Assembly (NCBI GenBank): GCA_029941905.1
Contig: JAPYTQ010000009.1
Span: 1 to 64,000, forward strand
From: JAHRVQ01 sp029941905
GTDB taxonomy: Bacteria; Pseudomonadota; Gammaproteobacteria; Pseudomonadales; Azotimanducaceae
Direction of reading: 5' to 3'
DNA length: 64,000 nucleotides
In this document: positions 27,066-37,100 of the stretch, piece by piece
Layout of the letters: every line of letters begins with the position of its first letter
How positions within the stretch are numbered: the first letter of the stretch is position 1
Made by a program: the position numbers and the translations under genes
The notes under the pieces: model-generated
Told to the model about the DNA's origin: nothing
The model's input: the letters and a program-made list of their open reading frames with translations, nothing else
The model's database searches: none

Positions 27066-28400
27066 TCAATCCGTATCTAGCCTGAATTCGTGACTCTCAC
27101 TCGACTCCCCAATCCCCAACCGTCTCACCACAGGTACGATCAACCCAATAACCGAAAGCCCGATCAGAATACCGCCTGCAATCAAAAACACACCCTCCAG
27201 AGACCAGCGAATCAAGGCACCCGCGACCGCTGCGGTCAGCGGTGTTAACCCTGTGTTGAACAACATAATCACCGACATCACCCGCCCTAACAGATCGGTG
27301 GGTATACGGGCCTGCAGCCAGGAAATAAGAATAATGATCATGTAGCCGTCGGTAATACCCCCCAGGCCAGAGAAGAACATCGCTACTTCGAGATGGGGCG
27401 TCAAGGCATAGCCGATGAATCCAACACCCAATACCGCGAAATCAAACAGCAGCAGCAATCCCAGATACTTTTCCGGCAGTTTCGGTAGAGATCCCGCAAT
27501 GACTAGGCCGATCAATGCTCCCACCCCAAAAGCAGAGGTGATCATGCCATACGCCAGGGCGCCCTCCTCGAATCGAATATCACATAACATGGGTATTCCG
27601 ACGAGATAGGGACCACGAAAAAATAACGAGAAAACGGCAAACAGAATCGCGATGACACGTAATGGCATGTCTCCCCAGGTTGCAACGAACCCTTCGGCTA
27701 TCGAGGTCAACATACCGCCGATACTCAAGTTCTGCCCACCAGCTTCGACCGGGGCCATGCGAATCATCATCAACGCAGCCAGTGAAACTACAAACCCAAG
27801 ACCATCTATAAAGAAAACCACCGAGATGCCGAGCAGATCTGTGGTCCCCTCCGTATTCCCGTCGGCAAACAGCGCTATGATGGTGCCTGCCATCAACGGA
27901 CCGAGCATCTGGCTCATCTGTGCCAAACCTTGCTGGAGCGAATTACCAGCAGTCAGTAATTCTGTGGGCAGCACTTTTGGCATAATCGCCATCGAGGCTG
28001 GCCAATAAAACGCATCGGCCACGCCAAAGATAAATGCCACCACGAACACCATCCACATTTCTATGGATCCACTGTAAACCAGGTATGCCAGCCCTAACAT
28101 TAAGACCAGTCGAAACCAGTTAGTCCATATCATCACAGTCAGTGCCGAGAACCGGTCTGTCAGGGCACCACCAAAAACCATAAAGACCGCTCTTGGTATA
28201 CCGGCTACCGCCAGTACAGCTCCCATTGCCAGTGAATCACCTGTCAGGCGTAACACCAGCCAGGGAAAAGCAATCAGGGTCAATTGTCCCCCGACGTAGG
28301 ACAAAATAGATCCAAACCACAGGAATCGGAAATTTCGATTCCCAAGGGGTACGAAGAGTTTGAATCTTGTGCTTTGCTGCAGAGACTGGATGTCAGACAT
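27066..28400 (-). CDS. MFS transporter (EntS/MFS_3-type exporter)
   Basis: A 444-aa protein with about 12 membrane segments. The start NRNFRFLWFGSILSYVGGQL and loop GGALTDRFSALTVM are typical of the MFS_3/EntS-like drug and siderophore exporters. The substrate is unknown. It lies downstream of GtrA on the same strand. The 79-bp gap between them contains half of a MITE-like repeat (28429-28457), which may have separated an older operon. Confidence 0.85.
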   Translation of the reverse strand: MSDIQSLQQSTRFKLFVPLGNRNFRFLWFGSILSYVGGQLTLIAFPWLVLRLTGDSLAMGAVLAVAGIPRAVFMVFGGALTDRFSALTVMIWTNWFRLVLMLGLAYLVYSGSIEMWMVFVVAFIFGVADAFYWPASMAIMPKVLPTELLTAGNSLQQGLAQMSQMLGPLMAGTIIALFADGNTEGTTDLLGISVVFFIDGLGFVVSLAALMMIRMAPVEAGGQNLSIGGMLTSIAEGFVATWGDMPLRVIAILFAVFSLFFRGPYLVGIPMLCDIRFEEGALAYGMITSAFGVGALIGLVIAGSLPKLPEKYLGLLLLFDFAVLGVGFIGYALTPHLEVAMFFSGLGGITDGYMIIILISWLQARIPTDLLGRVMSVIMLFNTGLTPLTAAVAGALIRWSLEGVFLIAGGILIGLSVIGLIVPVVRRLGIGESSESHEFRLDTD

Positions 28401-28428
28401 CTAAAATCGCCAATGGGCCTGGATCACT

Positions 28429-28457
28429 AGCAGGCTGCGGAAAGAAGCCCCTGTTAG
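28429..28457. repeat. Half copy of the MITE-like terminal repeat
   Basis: 29 bp (AGCAGGCTGCGGAAAGAAGC plus CCCTGTTAG) match the left arm of the 14622-14781 element, with the same AGCAGGCTGC start and CCTGTTAG end. No matching right arm was found nearby, so this is a truncated or solo copy between an MFS gene and gtrA-like gene. Confidence 0.65.
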
Positions 28458-28479
28458 GACAATTCTTCTTCAGCGTTGC

Positions 28480-28920
28480 CTAGTGAGTTTTTGTGAACAG
28501 TAAGAACTTCTTCGCGGTAAAATTGAAGGCTAACACAATGGCAGTCGCGGCGACCTTGGCAATCAACAGGTCAACCTTGACAGTCTCCACCACGAGCCAC
28601 ATCACCACCTGATTGATCAGGTATCCCGTCAAAACAATAGCCACAAACAACGGAAATTCGGTCGAAATGCTGAACTCGTATTTTCTGTCGGCAAAAACCC
28701 ACTTGATATTCAGATAGTAGGTGATAAAAAGTCCTACCACGATACCCACCGTATTCGATGCAAGATAATGCACACCCAGGTATTCGGTCAGGCTATAAAG
28801 TATTGACGCATCAACAATAAATGCGAATCCCCCGCATACGACATATTTCGCCATCTCTGCCGGGATAAAATACCTGAACAGGCCTTGTACTCTTTCTCTC
28901 AACATGAGTTCTCTAATCAT
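28480..28920 (-). CDS. GtrA-family membrane protein
   Basis: A 146-aa protein with four hydrophobic segments. KYVVCGGFAFIVDASILYSL, a central NTVGIVVGLFITYYLNIKWVF and a C-terminal FNFTAKKFLLF are the GtrA-like (PF04138) pattern. GtrA proteins are thought to help flip undecaprenyl-linked sugars for O-antigen or polysaccharide glucosylation. No gtrB-like glycosyltransferase is next to it. The start is uncertain between 28920 and an ATG five codons later. Confidence 0.85.
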   Translation of the reverse strand: MIRELMLRERVQGLFRYFIPAEMAKYVVCGGFAFIVDASILYSLTEYLGVHYLASNTVGIVVGLFITYYLNIKWVFADRKYEFSISTEFPLFVAIVLTGYLINQVVMWLVVETVKVDLLIAKVAATAIVLAFNFTAKKFLLFTKTH

Positions 28921-29023
28921 CCTGCCGCAAACTTAAAAACATGAGTCCAATCATAGCAACCTCCCTTTACCAGCAGACAGGAGGCAAGCCCTGATCGGTC
29001 TATTTTGCCGGACAGAATACCGG

Positions 29024-30526
29024 TTATATTTCCCGGTCACTCGTATCAGGCCTTGGAATACCCCTTAACGACAAGGTATTTTCAATTCCCGGGATACGAT
29101 CTTCAGAATGATGATTGACATAGATTACCGTGGTCTCACTGGCAACACATATTTTTTCAATCAACGCCAGCACCAATTGTCGGTTCACATCATCCAAGCC
29201 CAGACAAGGCTCATCCAGAATCAGCATATGGGGATGTTTCACCATGGCGCGGGCAATCAACAGCAGTCGTTGATCCCCATAGGACAATTGGTTAAACGGC
29301 TGGTCAGCCCGTTCGTTCATCCCCAGCAACCTGAGCCAGTCATCGGCGATGAGTTTTTGGCCGTCTGTCGCGGACTGGTACAAACCAATGCTGTCATAAA
29401 ATCCCGAGATGATGACATTGCGAAGGCTGATGCTGACACGGTACTCCCACTGTAACGCGGTAGAAACATATCCAATATGCTGTTTGATCTCCCAGATACT
29501 TTCCCCGTGCCCGCGCTGATATCCAAACACAAAGATATCGTTGACATAACATTGGGGGTGATCCCCGGTCACCAGGTTTAACAAACAGGTCTTACCTGAA
29601 CCATTGGGACCTGTTATCTGCCAGTGTTGTCCCGCGTTGACCTGCCAGTCGAGATGGTCAAAAACAACATTGTCACCGTAGGCAACGCGCAGGTCTCGCA
29701 TGCGAACAAGGGGCTGACCCGGATCAAGCACCGGCAATGATTCCCCCGGATCAGCCTTCGGAATGCTGAGATCTGTCGTCTTTAGATGCAGTAGTTGCTG
29801 AAGATCGCGATACGCTTCCTCATTGTTCCTGTCAACCACGTGATCAAGCCTGCCTGAATCCATGTACGCGAGATGACTCACATAGTCGGGGATTTCGCTC
29901 AGTCGGTTCATGACAAAGACGATAGGTGTTCTTTCCACCAGCTTGATAAGAATATTCTTCAGGGCCAGTACCGAGTCGGCATCCAGACCATCGAAGGGTT
30001 CATCAAGTACCAGCAGATCAGGTTGGCTTACCAGGGCACGAATTAACATCACCTTTCGGGTTTCACCGGTGGATAATGATCGAAAGCCGTGACTCAACAA
30101 CGATTGCAATTGAAATATTTCGATTAGCTGACCGAGCCTGGTTTCATCGAGACAATCGTCCGGCAACACCTCATGGAGCAATTCATCGACCGATGTGCCT
30201 TCAAAAACCTCATCCGTAATATCACTGTCATCACGTTGTCTCTCACGCTCGATAAGCTTGCGTTGGGTTTCGAATGATACCAGTCGAACATTATCGGGAG
30301 TCACAACAATCTTGCCGGACTTGACCTCGCCTTCACCTGCCAGCAACGCAGCCAACGCCGACTTTCCCGACCCGTTGCCACCAACAATCGCCCAATGCTG
30401 GCTCGCGTCAATTTGCCAATCTATCTGCCGAAGAGAAAAAGACTCGGAGAACTGGACTGAACAGTGCCTGATTGAAACCAGTTTTGATGCGAGGTTTGAC
30501 GTGAGCTTTGACGTGAGACTAGACAA
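29024..30526 (-). CDS. modF: Tandem ABC ATPase, ModF-like
   Basis: A 500-aa protein with two ABC ATPase domains. Domain 1 has Walker A GGNGSGKSAL (about 49-58), LSTGETRKVMLIRAL and LLVLDEPFDGLD. Domain 2 has GPNGSGKTCL (about 305-314), LSYGDQRLLLIARAM and LILDEPCLGLD. These motifs and HIGYVS...YRVS match E. coli ModF, linked to molybdate metabolism. No membrane domain is present and no mod operon is next to it. The start is TTG at 30526, overlapping the ilvC stop by 8 nt. The first residues are four imperfect 4-aa repeats (LTSK, LTSN, LASK, LVSI). Alternative: a PhrA-type photorepair ATPase homologue. Confidence 0.85.
   Translation of the reverse strand: MSSLTSKLTSNLASKLVSIRHCSVQFSESFSLRQIDWQIDASQHWAIVGGNGSGKSALAALLAGEGEVKSGKIVVTPDNVRLVSFETQRKLIERERQRDDSDITDEVFEGTSVDELLHEVLPDDCLDETRLGQLIEIFQLQSLLSHGFRSLSTGETRKVMLIRALVSQPDLLVLDEPFDGLDADSVLALKNILIKLVERTPIVFVMNRLSEIPDYVSHLAYMDSGRLDHVVDRNNEEAYRDLQQLLHLKTTDLSIPKADPGESLPVLDPGQPLVRMRDLRVAYGDNVVFDHLDWQVNAGQHWQITGPNGSGKTCLLNLVTGDHPQCYVNDIFVFGYQRGHGESIWEIKQHIGYVSTALQWEYRVSISLRNVIISGFYDSIGLYQSATDGQKLIADDWLRLLGMNERADQPFNQLSYGDQRLLLIARAMVKHPHMLILDEPCLGLDDVNRQLVLALIEKICVASETTVIYVNHHSEDRIPGIENTLSLRGIPRPDTSDREI
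30470..30517 (-). repeat. Four 12-bp tandem repeats in the modF 5' coding end
   Basis: On the minus strand CTCACGTCAAAG, CTCACGTCAAAC, CTCGCATCAAAA and CTGGTTTCAATC follow each other directly. They encode LTSK-LTSN-LASK-LVSI just after the TTG start. The first two units differ in one base. This looks like a recent in-frame duplication that lengthened the N-terminus. Confidence 0.8.
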
Positions 30527-31991
30527 TCTTTTTCATGGCACCCATATAACCGCGCAGGGTCTGGCCAATATGTTCAACGCTATGATCGCGAATGGACGCA
30601 TTGACATCGATCAGTCGCTGATTATCAACCCCAAGATCATTCAAACCCATGCCACGGCCAATCACATCTGTGCCAATTTTCTTCATGAAGTCAGACAACA
30701 AGGGCACACACGCATGATTGTAAAGGTAACAACCGTACTCAGCCGTGTCCGATATGGTGTTGTTCATATCCCACAGCTTCTTCCTGGCAATCGTGTTGGC
30801 GATTAATGGTGTCTCGTGCAACGATTCGTAATAGGCAGACTCTTCTTTGATACCCGCTGACACCATTGTTTCATAGGCCAGTTCCACGCCTGCTTTCACC
30901 ATAGCCACCATGAGAATCCCATGATCAAAAAATTCCTGTTCAGAAATATCCTGGTCCGTATTGGGCGTGGTCTCAAACGGTGTTTCACCGGTTTCCTGAC
31001 GCCAGTTTAATAGCTTTTCATCATCCTGAGCCCAGTCCGCCATCATCCCTGACGAAAATGCCCCACTCATAATGTCATCCATATGCTTCAGATACAGCGG
31101 GCGCATTATCTCTTTCATTTCTTCACACAGATCAAATGCTTTTATTTTCGCCGGATTGGATAACCGATCCATCATGTTTGTCACGCCGCCGTATTTGAGC
31201 GCTTCAGTGACGGTTTCCCAACCGTATTGAACGAGCCTCGAGGCATAACCTGGATCAACCCCCTCTTCAATCATCTTGTCAAAACACAGTAAAGAACCAG
31301 TTTGCAGCATACCGCAGAGAATCGTTTGCTCACCCATCAGGTCTGACTTTACCTCGGCGATGAAAGACGACATCAGCACACCCGCCTTGTGTCCGCCGGT
31401 GCCTGCTGCATACGCCTTTGCCAACCCCAGACCTTCACCACGAGGATCATTATCGGAATGAACAGCAATCAGGGTCGGCACACCAAAGCCACGTTTGTAT
31501 TCTTCGCGGACCTCTGTTCCGGGGCACTTTGGCGCCACCATGATGACGGTAATATCCTCACGGATCTGCTTACCTTCCTCAACAATATTGAACCCGTGAG
31601 AGTACGACAGGCAGGAGTTTTGTTTCATCAAAGGCATGACAGCAGAAACGACTGAGCTATGCTGCTTGTCCGGTGTCAGGTTCAATACCAGGTCAGCATC
31701 GGGAATCAATTCTTCATAAGTACCGACTGTGAATCCGTTGTCCGTGGCGTTCTTCCAGCTCTGGCGCTTTTCCTTGATAGCTGCATCGCGCAGGGCGTAG
31801 GAAACATCCAATCCACTGTCACGTAAATTCAATCCCTGGTTGAGGCCCTGGGAACCACAACCAATGATCACCAGTTTCTTGCCTCGCAGAACATTGACGC
31901 CATCATCGAATTCAGAAGGGCGCATGAACTCACATTTTCCCAGCTGGGCCAGCTGGTCGCGAAGGGACAGGGTATTGAAATAGTTGGCCAT
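30519..31991 (-). CDS. ilvC: Ketol-acid reductoisomerase, class II (long form)
   Basis: A 490-aa enzyme that isomerises and reduces acetolactate and acetohydroxybutyrate in branched-chain amino acid synthesis (NADPH, Mg2+). It follows E. coli IlvC almost from end to end: MANYFNTLSLRDQLAQLGK, the dinucleotide motif GCGSQGLNQGLNLRDSG, APKCPGTEVREEYKRGFGVP, SDLMGEQTILCGMLQ and the duplicated C-terminal knotted domain of the long class. Start ATG with GGAGC 5-6 nt upstream. It is upstream of modF and its stop lies within the modF start region. The promoter lies in the 123 bp shared with the divergent LLM gene. Confidence 0.97.
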   Translation of the reverse strand: MANYFNTLSLRDQLAQLGKCEFMRPSEFDDGVNVLRGKKLVIIGCGSQGLNQGLNLRDSGLDVSYALRDAAIKEKRQSWKNATDNGFTVGTYEELIPDADLVLNLTPDKQHSSVVSAVMPLMKQNSCLSYSHGFNIVEEGKQIREDITVIMVAPKCPGTEVREEYKRGFGVPTLIAVHSDNDPRGEGLGLAKAYAAGTGGHKAGVLMSSFIAEVKSDLMGEQTILCGMLQTGSLLCFDKMIEEGVDPGYASRLVQYGWETVTEALKYGGVTNMMDRLSNPAKIKAFDLCEEMKEIMRPLYLKHMDDIMSGAFSSGMMADWAQDDEKLLNWRQETGETPFETTPNTDQDISEQEFFDHGILMVAMVKAGVELAYETMVSAGIKEESAYYESLHETPLIANTIARKKLWDMNNTISDTAEYGCYLYNHACVPLLSDFMKKIGTDVIGRGMGLNDLGVDNQRLIDVNASIRDHSVEHIGQTLRGYMGAMKKIV

Positions 31992-32114
31992 AGGAGCTCC
32001 TGGTTTTGTCGGGGCGCTACTTTAGACCAAATCGGCACCGGGGTAAATTACCAAAGGCTTGGCAACCGGCTCCAATCCCCCTATTCTGCCTTTTTCTTTT
32101 TTCCCGGAGTTCAC

Positions 32115-33041
32115 TTGCCACACCCCCTGTCCGTCGGCACCATCGCCTCCCCCACCATGTTGTCCGGGGATTACGAAACCCGCAAATCCCTGGTTGAAAT
32201 GGTGGCCCAGAGCGGCATTGACCATGTTTTTATTGCTGACCATGTCAGCTTTCATACGGGTATGGGTATGGATGGCATGTTAAACGCCGCGACTGTTGCT
32301 GCCATGCACCCAACCCTGAAAGTCTGCATGGGCGTCTACCTGTTGGCATTGAGGCACCCGGTCCCTGTCGCCAGGCAATTAGCCACCTTATCCCAATCCG
32401 CGCCCGGTAGAATAATCCTCGGCGTCGGTATTGGCGGCGAAGACCGGCATGAAATGGAAATCTGCGGTGTAGACCCTGCGACACGGGGCCGTCAGACCAA
32501 TGACTGCCTGGAAGTAATTCGCGGTCTGATGACCGGTAAGCCCATGAGTTTCAAAGGCGAATTTTTCGAGTTTGACAACGCGCTGATCAAGCCTGCAGTC
32601 AGTCCCCCTATACCCATCGTTGTCGGTGGCAGAGCTGACGCTGCCATCAGGCGGGCCGGTTTATATAGTGAAGGCTGGCTGGGCATATGGTGTTCGCCGA
32701 GGCGGTTTATCGAGGCCACTTCCCAGATTGAGACACACGCCCGAAACGCGGGCCGCTCCGATGTTAACTGGAACCATGGTTTACAGATCTGGGCCGGTAT
32801 AGACAATGACACTTCCAGGGCGCGTGAGATCCTCGGCAGAGAAATGCAGAACTTCTACCAGGTTCCCTTCAAGGCATTTGAGAAGTACACCCCCTGCGGC
32901 TCTCCGCAGAAAATCGCTGATTCTCTCAAACCCTTTCGCGACGCCGGTTGCCGCTTGTTCAATATCAAACCCTGCGCGGTAACAGATGAGGCTTGCATCG
33001 AAGGGGTTGCGAAAATAAGAGAACTGTTGACCGAATACTAG
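32115..33041 (+). CDS. Luciferase-like (LLM-class) flavin-dependent oxidoreductase
   Basis: A 308-aa TIM-barrel protein of the bacterial luciferase/F420-FMN monooxygenase superfamily. Typical segments are IDHVFIADHVSF, the TLKVCMGVYLLALRHP strand, GRIILGVGIGG and PIPIVVGGRADAAIRRAG. It probably uses FMN or F420 to oxidise a small organic molecule; cofactor and substrate cannot be told apart here. The start is TTG at 32115 with GGAG 5 nt upstream. It is divergent from ilvC and followed after about 60 bp by the Tat-targeted aldo/keto reductase. Confidence 0.85.
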   Translation: MPHPLSVGTIASPTMLSGDYETRKSLVEMVAQSGIDHVFIADHVSFHTGMGMDGMLNAATVAAMHPTLKVCMGVYLLALRHPVPVARQLATLSQSAPGRIILGVGIGGEDRHEMEICGVDPATRGRQTNDCLEVIRGLMTGKPMSFKGEFFEFDNALIKPAVSPPIPIVVGGRADAAIRRAGLYSEGWLGIWCSPRRFIEATSQIETHARNAGRSDVNWNHGLQIWAGIDNDTSRAREILGREMQNFYQVPFKAFEKYTPCGSPQKIADSLKPFRDAGCRLFNIKPCAVTDEACIEGVAKIRELLTEY

Positions 33042-33102
33042 TCACGCCCCGGTTTTGGACTTACAATCAAGGCATAAAAATCATCACCTTGCAGGCAAAC
33101 CT

Positions 33103-34149
33103 ATGAATAACAAGCTTAGCAGCACCCGACGTCGTTTTATGCAGTATGTGACCATGGCAGGCGTTGGTAGCCAGGCACTGTTAAAAACCGGTGATGCCAA
33201 AGCGGCACTATTTGAAGCCAAGGAGTCAGCAGGTCTGGGTGGTCCCTGGCCGGAGATGACCTACCGAAAACTCGGCAAAACCAATTTTATGGGCAGCCGC
33301 CTGGTTTTTGGCTGTGGTGCAGCCCTGTCTGACCAACCCAGAGACGAGTTGTTGAACGCTGCGCTTGACCATGGCGTTAATGTCTTTGATGTGGGTTACA
33401 GCGCCTACTATCGTGATGCCGAAAAGAATCTCGCCCCTTTCGTCAAGCGTAACCGCGACAAGATCTTTCTGATTTCGAAAGCACCCATCCCAATCGAACT
33501 CAAATACAATGAAATGCTGGATGTTTCAACCGCAAAGACTGCCGCCAGAGGCTGGTTAAAACTCATGGACGAGAGCCTCAAAGGCCTGGGCGTTGAGCAT
33601 GTTGATGCCTACTATCAGATGGCAGGTAACAATGTCAGCGTTATATCCAACGAAGAACTCCACCGCGCATTTGAATCAGCAAAAGCCGCCGGTAAGGTAG
33701 ATCACCTGGGTGTCAGCACTCACCAGAACGCAGAGAACGTGCTGAAAACCATGATCGACACAGGATGGTTCAGCCTGGTACAAATAGCAGTGACACCTGG
33801 TGGCTGGTACGACTGGAATGACCGGACAATATTGAAAGGTTCACCGCCAATGAAAGATATCCAGCCGTTGTTTGAAAAAGCGAAAGCCTCGGGCATTGGA
33901 ATGATCGGCATGAAAGCAGGCAGGTTCCTCGCCGGACGCCGGTTCCTGCGCTGGGGTAATCCAGACGCCTTTGATAAGTATTATGACGAAACAATAGCCA
34001 AGGCTAAATTCTCACACTTCCAAAAAAGTTACGCCTTTGTGCTTGCCCATGGCCTGGATGCTGTTAACGCTGATATGCAAAGTATGGCTCACCTCAAAGA
34101 AAATTACGTCGCGACAGCCACATCACACGACTATTTTAATGTCGCATGA
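33103..34149 (+). CDS. Tat-exported aldo/keto reductase family protein
   Basis: 348 aa. The N-terminus has a twin-arginine signal (STRRRFMQYVTMAG), suggesting export of the folded protein to the periplasm. The body is an AKR barrel: YRKLGKTNFMGSRLVFGCG, GVNVFDVGYSAYY (the catalytic Asp and Tyr equivalents), and KIFLISKAP. The usual catalytic His step reads DAYYQMAGNN, which lacks the normal H in YxxH, so catalysis may be altered. ATG 33103 is preferred over the in-frame ATG at 33055 because it starts the Tat signal. Ends 41 bp before recC. Confidence 0.82.
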   Translation: MNNKLSSTRRRFMQYVTMAGVGSQALLKTGDAKAALFEAKESAGLGGPWPEMTYRKLGKTNFMGSRLVFGCGAALSDQPRDELLNAALDHGVNVFDVGYSAYYRDAEKNLAPFVKRNRDKIFLISKAPIPIELKYNEMLDVSTAKTAARGWLKLMDESLKGLGVEHVDAYYQMAGNNVSVISNEELHRAFESAKAAGKVDHLGVSTHQNAENVLKTMIDTGWFSLVQIAVTPGGWYDWNDRTILKGSPPMKDIQPLFEKAKASGIGMIGMKAGRFLAGRRFLRWGNPDAFDKYYDETIAKAKFSHFQKSYAFVLAHGLDAVNADMQSMAHLKENYVATATSHDYFNVA

Positions 34150-34190
34150 GATCTTGTATGGAAGGCTGGGAACGCTACTAGGATAAAGCG

Positions 34191-37100
34191 TTGTTAGAAC
34201 TGCTCCAGTCCAACAATATGTCTGCGTTGGTAAACACTTTTTGCCAACGCAATGGTAACCAGGTAACCGATCCTTTTGAAGCCACTACCGTCGTCGTACA
34301 AAGTTTCGGCATCGGGCAATGGTTAAAACACCAGCTCGCTGAACGAACAGGCATTGCTGCCAATATTAATTGCCTCCTGCCCGCGGACTTAATCTGGCAG
34401 CTCTATCAGATGTTCCTGCCTCAACCCCAACTACCCCGTGAGTCCCCTTTTTCACGGCATCTTTTGACCTGGCGATTGATGCAGCTTTTACCGAACTGCC
34501 AGACAACAGAGTTCGAACCTGTCCAACATTATTTAAATGGCACTGGAGACAGCCAGTTACGCCTGTACCAGCTCAGCGAAGCCATTGCAGGCTTGTATGA
34601 TCAGTACCTGATTTATCGCCCGGACTGGATAAATCAATGGCAATCCGCAACGCCTGAAAAAGCCTCTGGAAAGGTCCCTGAAGAAGAAAGTCGGGCAGAA
34701 TGGCAATGGTCGCTGTGGCGGCAAATCCTTGAACTACCAGGCATGGACAAACAACAGCATCGAGCCAGCCTGCACAATACATTTATCAACAGGATTCAGA
34801 GGTTGACCAACGAAGTACCGATTAGGCTCCCGACAGATCTGCCAAACACGATCAGCGTCTTCGGCCTGTCGTCACTACCCGTTATGCACATGCAGACATT
34901 GCAGGCGATCGCACAACTAACCAATGTAGATATTTATTTCCTGAATCCCTGTGAACACTACTGGGGAGATATTGTCTCTGAAAAGGATGTTGCGAAACGA
35001 TCCATCCGACAAATCATTAATGCCAGCGGTCCCTTATCCGAAGACGACTATCTGGAAGTCGGCAACCCGCTACTCGCCTCGTTCGGAAAACAGGGCCGGG
35101 AGTTTCTGGAACTGCTGCTGGAAACACCCGGCATGGCAGTACAGGAACGATTCGAACCAGCCACAAGTCTGAACGTATTGTCGGATATCAAGAACGATAT
35201 TCTGAACCTTGAGTTTGGTGGCGCCCCTTACAATGTAGCCTCCGATGAAACCAGTTCGCCGGGACAAAGGGCCAGGCCTGGCGATGACTCCAGCGTCCAA
35301 CTGCATTGCTGCCACAGTCGAATGCGCGAAATCGAGGTGTTATACGACCAGATCCTCGGGATGATAGATAACAACAATGCAACCAACAAGAACGCAATCA
35401 GGCCAGTCGACATTATTGTCATGGCACCTGACATCGCCCGCTATGCGCCTTTTATCCAGGCCGTATTCCAGGGCAAATTGTACTTCAGCATCACCGACAG
35501 ACCTGTGAATCAGGAGTCTGCGGTACTGGTCGCCTTTGAGAAGATGCTGAATCTACCGGACTCCCGCCTTAGCAGTACAGAAGTCATGGATTTGTTGGAA
35601 GTCCCGGCTATTCGGCAGAGGTTTAATCTCGATGAGGCCGACCTGGCAACTCTGATCTACTGGGTGCGGGAAACCGGCATTCGCTGGGAAGCCGACGGAC
35701 AGTCCAAACACGATAAATGGAACGTCCCGGCGTCTGACCACAACACCTGGCAGTTCGGTCTGAAGCGTTTGCTGATGGGTTTTGCCATGCAACCTGACAA
35801 ATCAGGGTTGTTTTACCAATCCATATCTCCTTTCGATGTAAACCCGGGTGACAGCCAATTGATTGGCACCTTTTGCCACTTTGTTGACCAGCTCACAAGT
35901 TATCGTCAGAGGCTGTCACAGGCGCAAACAGCAAGGAGCTGGTACGCGACCCTCAATGACATGATCGATGATTTCTTCGTCGCCAAAGATGATGATGAGT
36001 TCGCCTTGAATAGTGTTCGCGATGCATTGACGAACCTGACAGACCAGACAGATTCTTGCCACTTTGACGATGAAGTCTCTCACCCGTTGCTACGCCACTG
36101 GCTGACTGAACAATTGTCGAATCAGCGCCATGCCCGCGGGTTTATTTCCGGCGGCGTCACATTCGCCACCCTGGTACCCATGCGCAGTATTCCCTTTCAA
36201 GTCGTTTGCCTGATTGGCATGAATGACCGGGAATTCCCCAGGGAAGACAGACCACCAGGATTTGACCTGATGGCCTCAGACTATCGAAAGGGTGACCGGT
36301 CAAAACGAAACGATGACCGATACCTGTTCCTGGAAGCGCTCTTGTCTGCGGGTGAACACTTTTACATCAGCTATGAAGGTCGCAGCCTGAAAGACAACAA
36401 AATCAAACCACCATCGGTACTCGTCTCGGAGTTCAACGATTACCTGTTGAGGGTATATGGCGAGACATTCGTCGTCGAGCATCCGCTGCAGCCTTTTAAC
36501 GAAAAATACTTCGATAACAATTATCCAAAGTTAAAGAGCTACTCCAATGCCTGGTACCAGGCGCTGACTACCAGGCCCCGGGATGTGCATTTTCAAAATA
36601 CCGAACTGGGTGGCGACGGTGGAGACTTTGAACTAACGAATCTGCGCCAGCTTACCCAGTTCTTCCGCAACCCTGCTGAATACTACTTCCGTTGTCTGGG
36701 CGTTTACTTTGGCCAGGTTGATTTCGAACTCGCAGACACCGAGTCTTTTCAGCTGGACAGCCTGGAGCGTTACAACCTGGCTGAATCCGCTCTGGAGGCA
36801 ATGGTGAACCAACAACCCCTGGATGCCTGGGAAGCACAGGTACTGGCCGGTGGCCATGTTATGGAAGGTGTGGTGGGTCAGCAGCATCTGCAAAAAGAAA
36901 TGACAAAGGCCGCCTCGGTGTACGAAAAACTGACCGAAGGCCTGATCGTCACGCCAGAGAGCGTGAGTGGAACCCTGGTAACCGATGGCCTTAACCTCGA
37001 AGGTGAGGTGCGCTGTTTCAGTGGTCAACAAATCAACTACCGTACCGGCACACTACGCAAGCGCCAGTTACTACACGTCTGGCTGCAGCACCTGTTTTTA

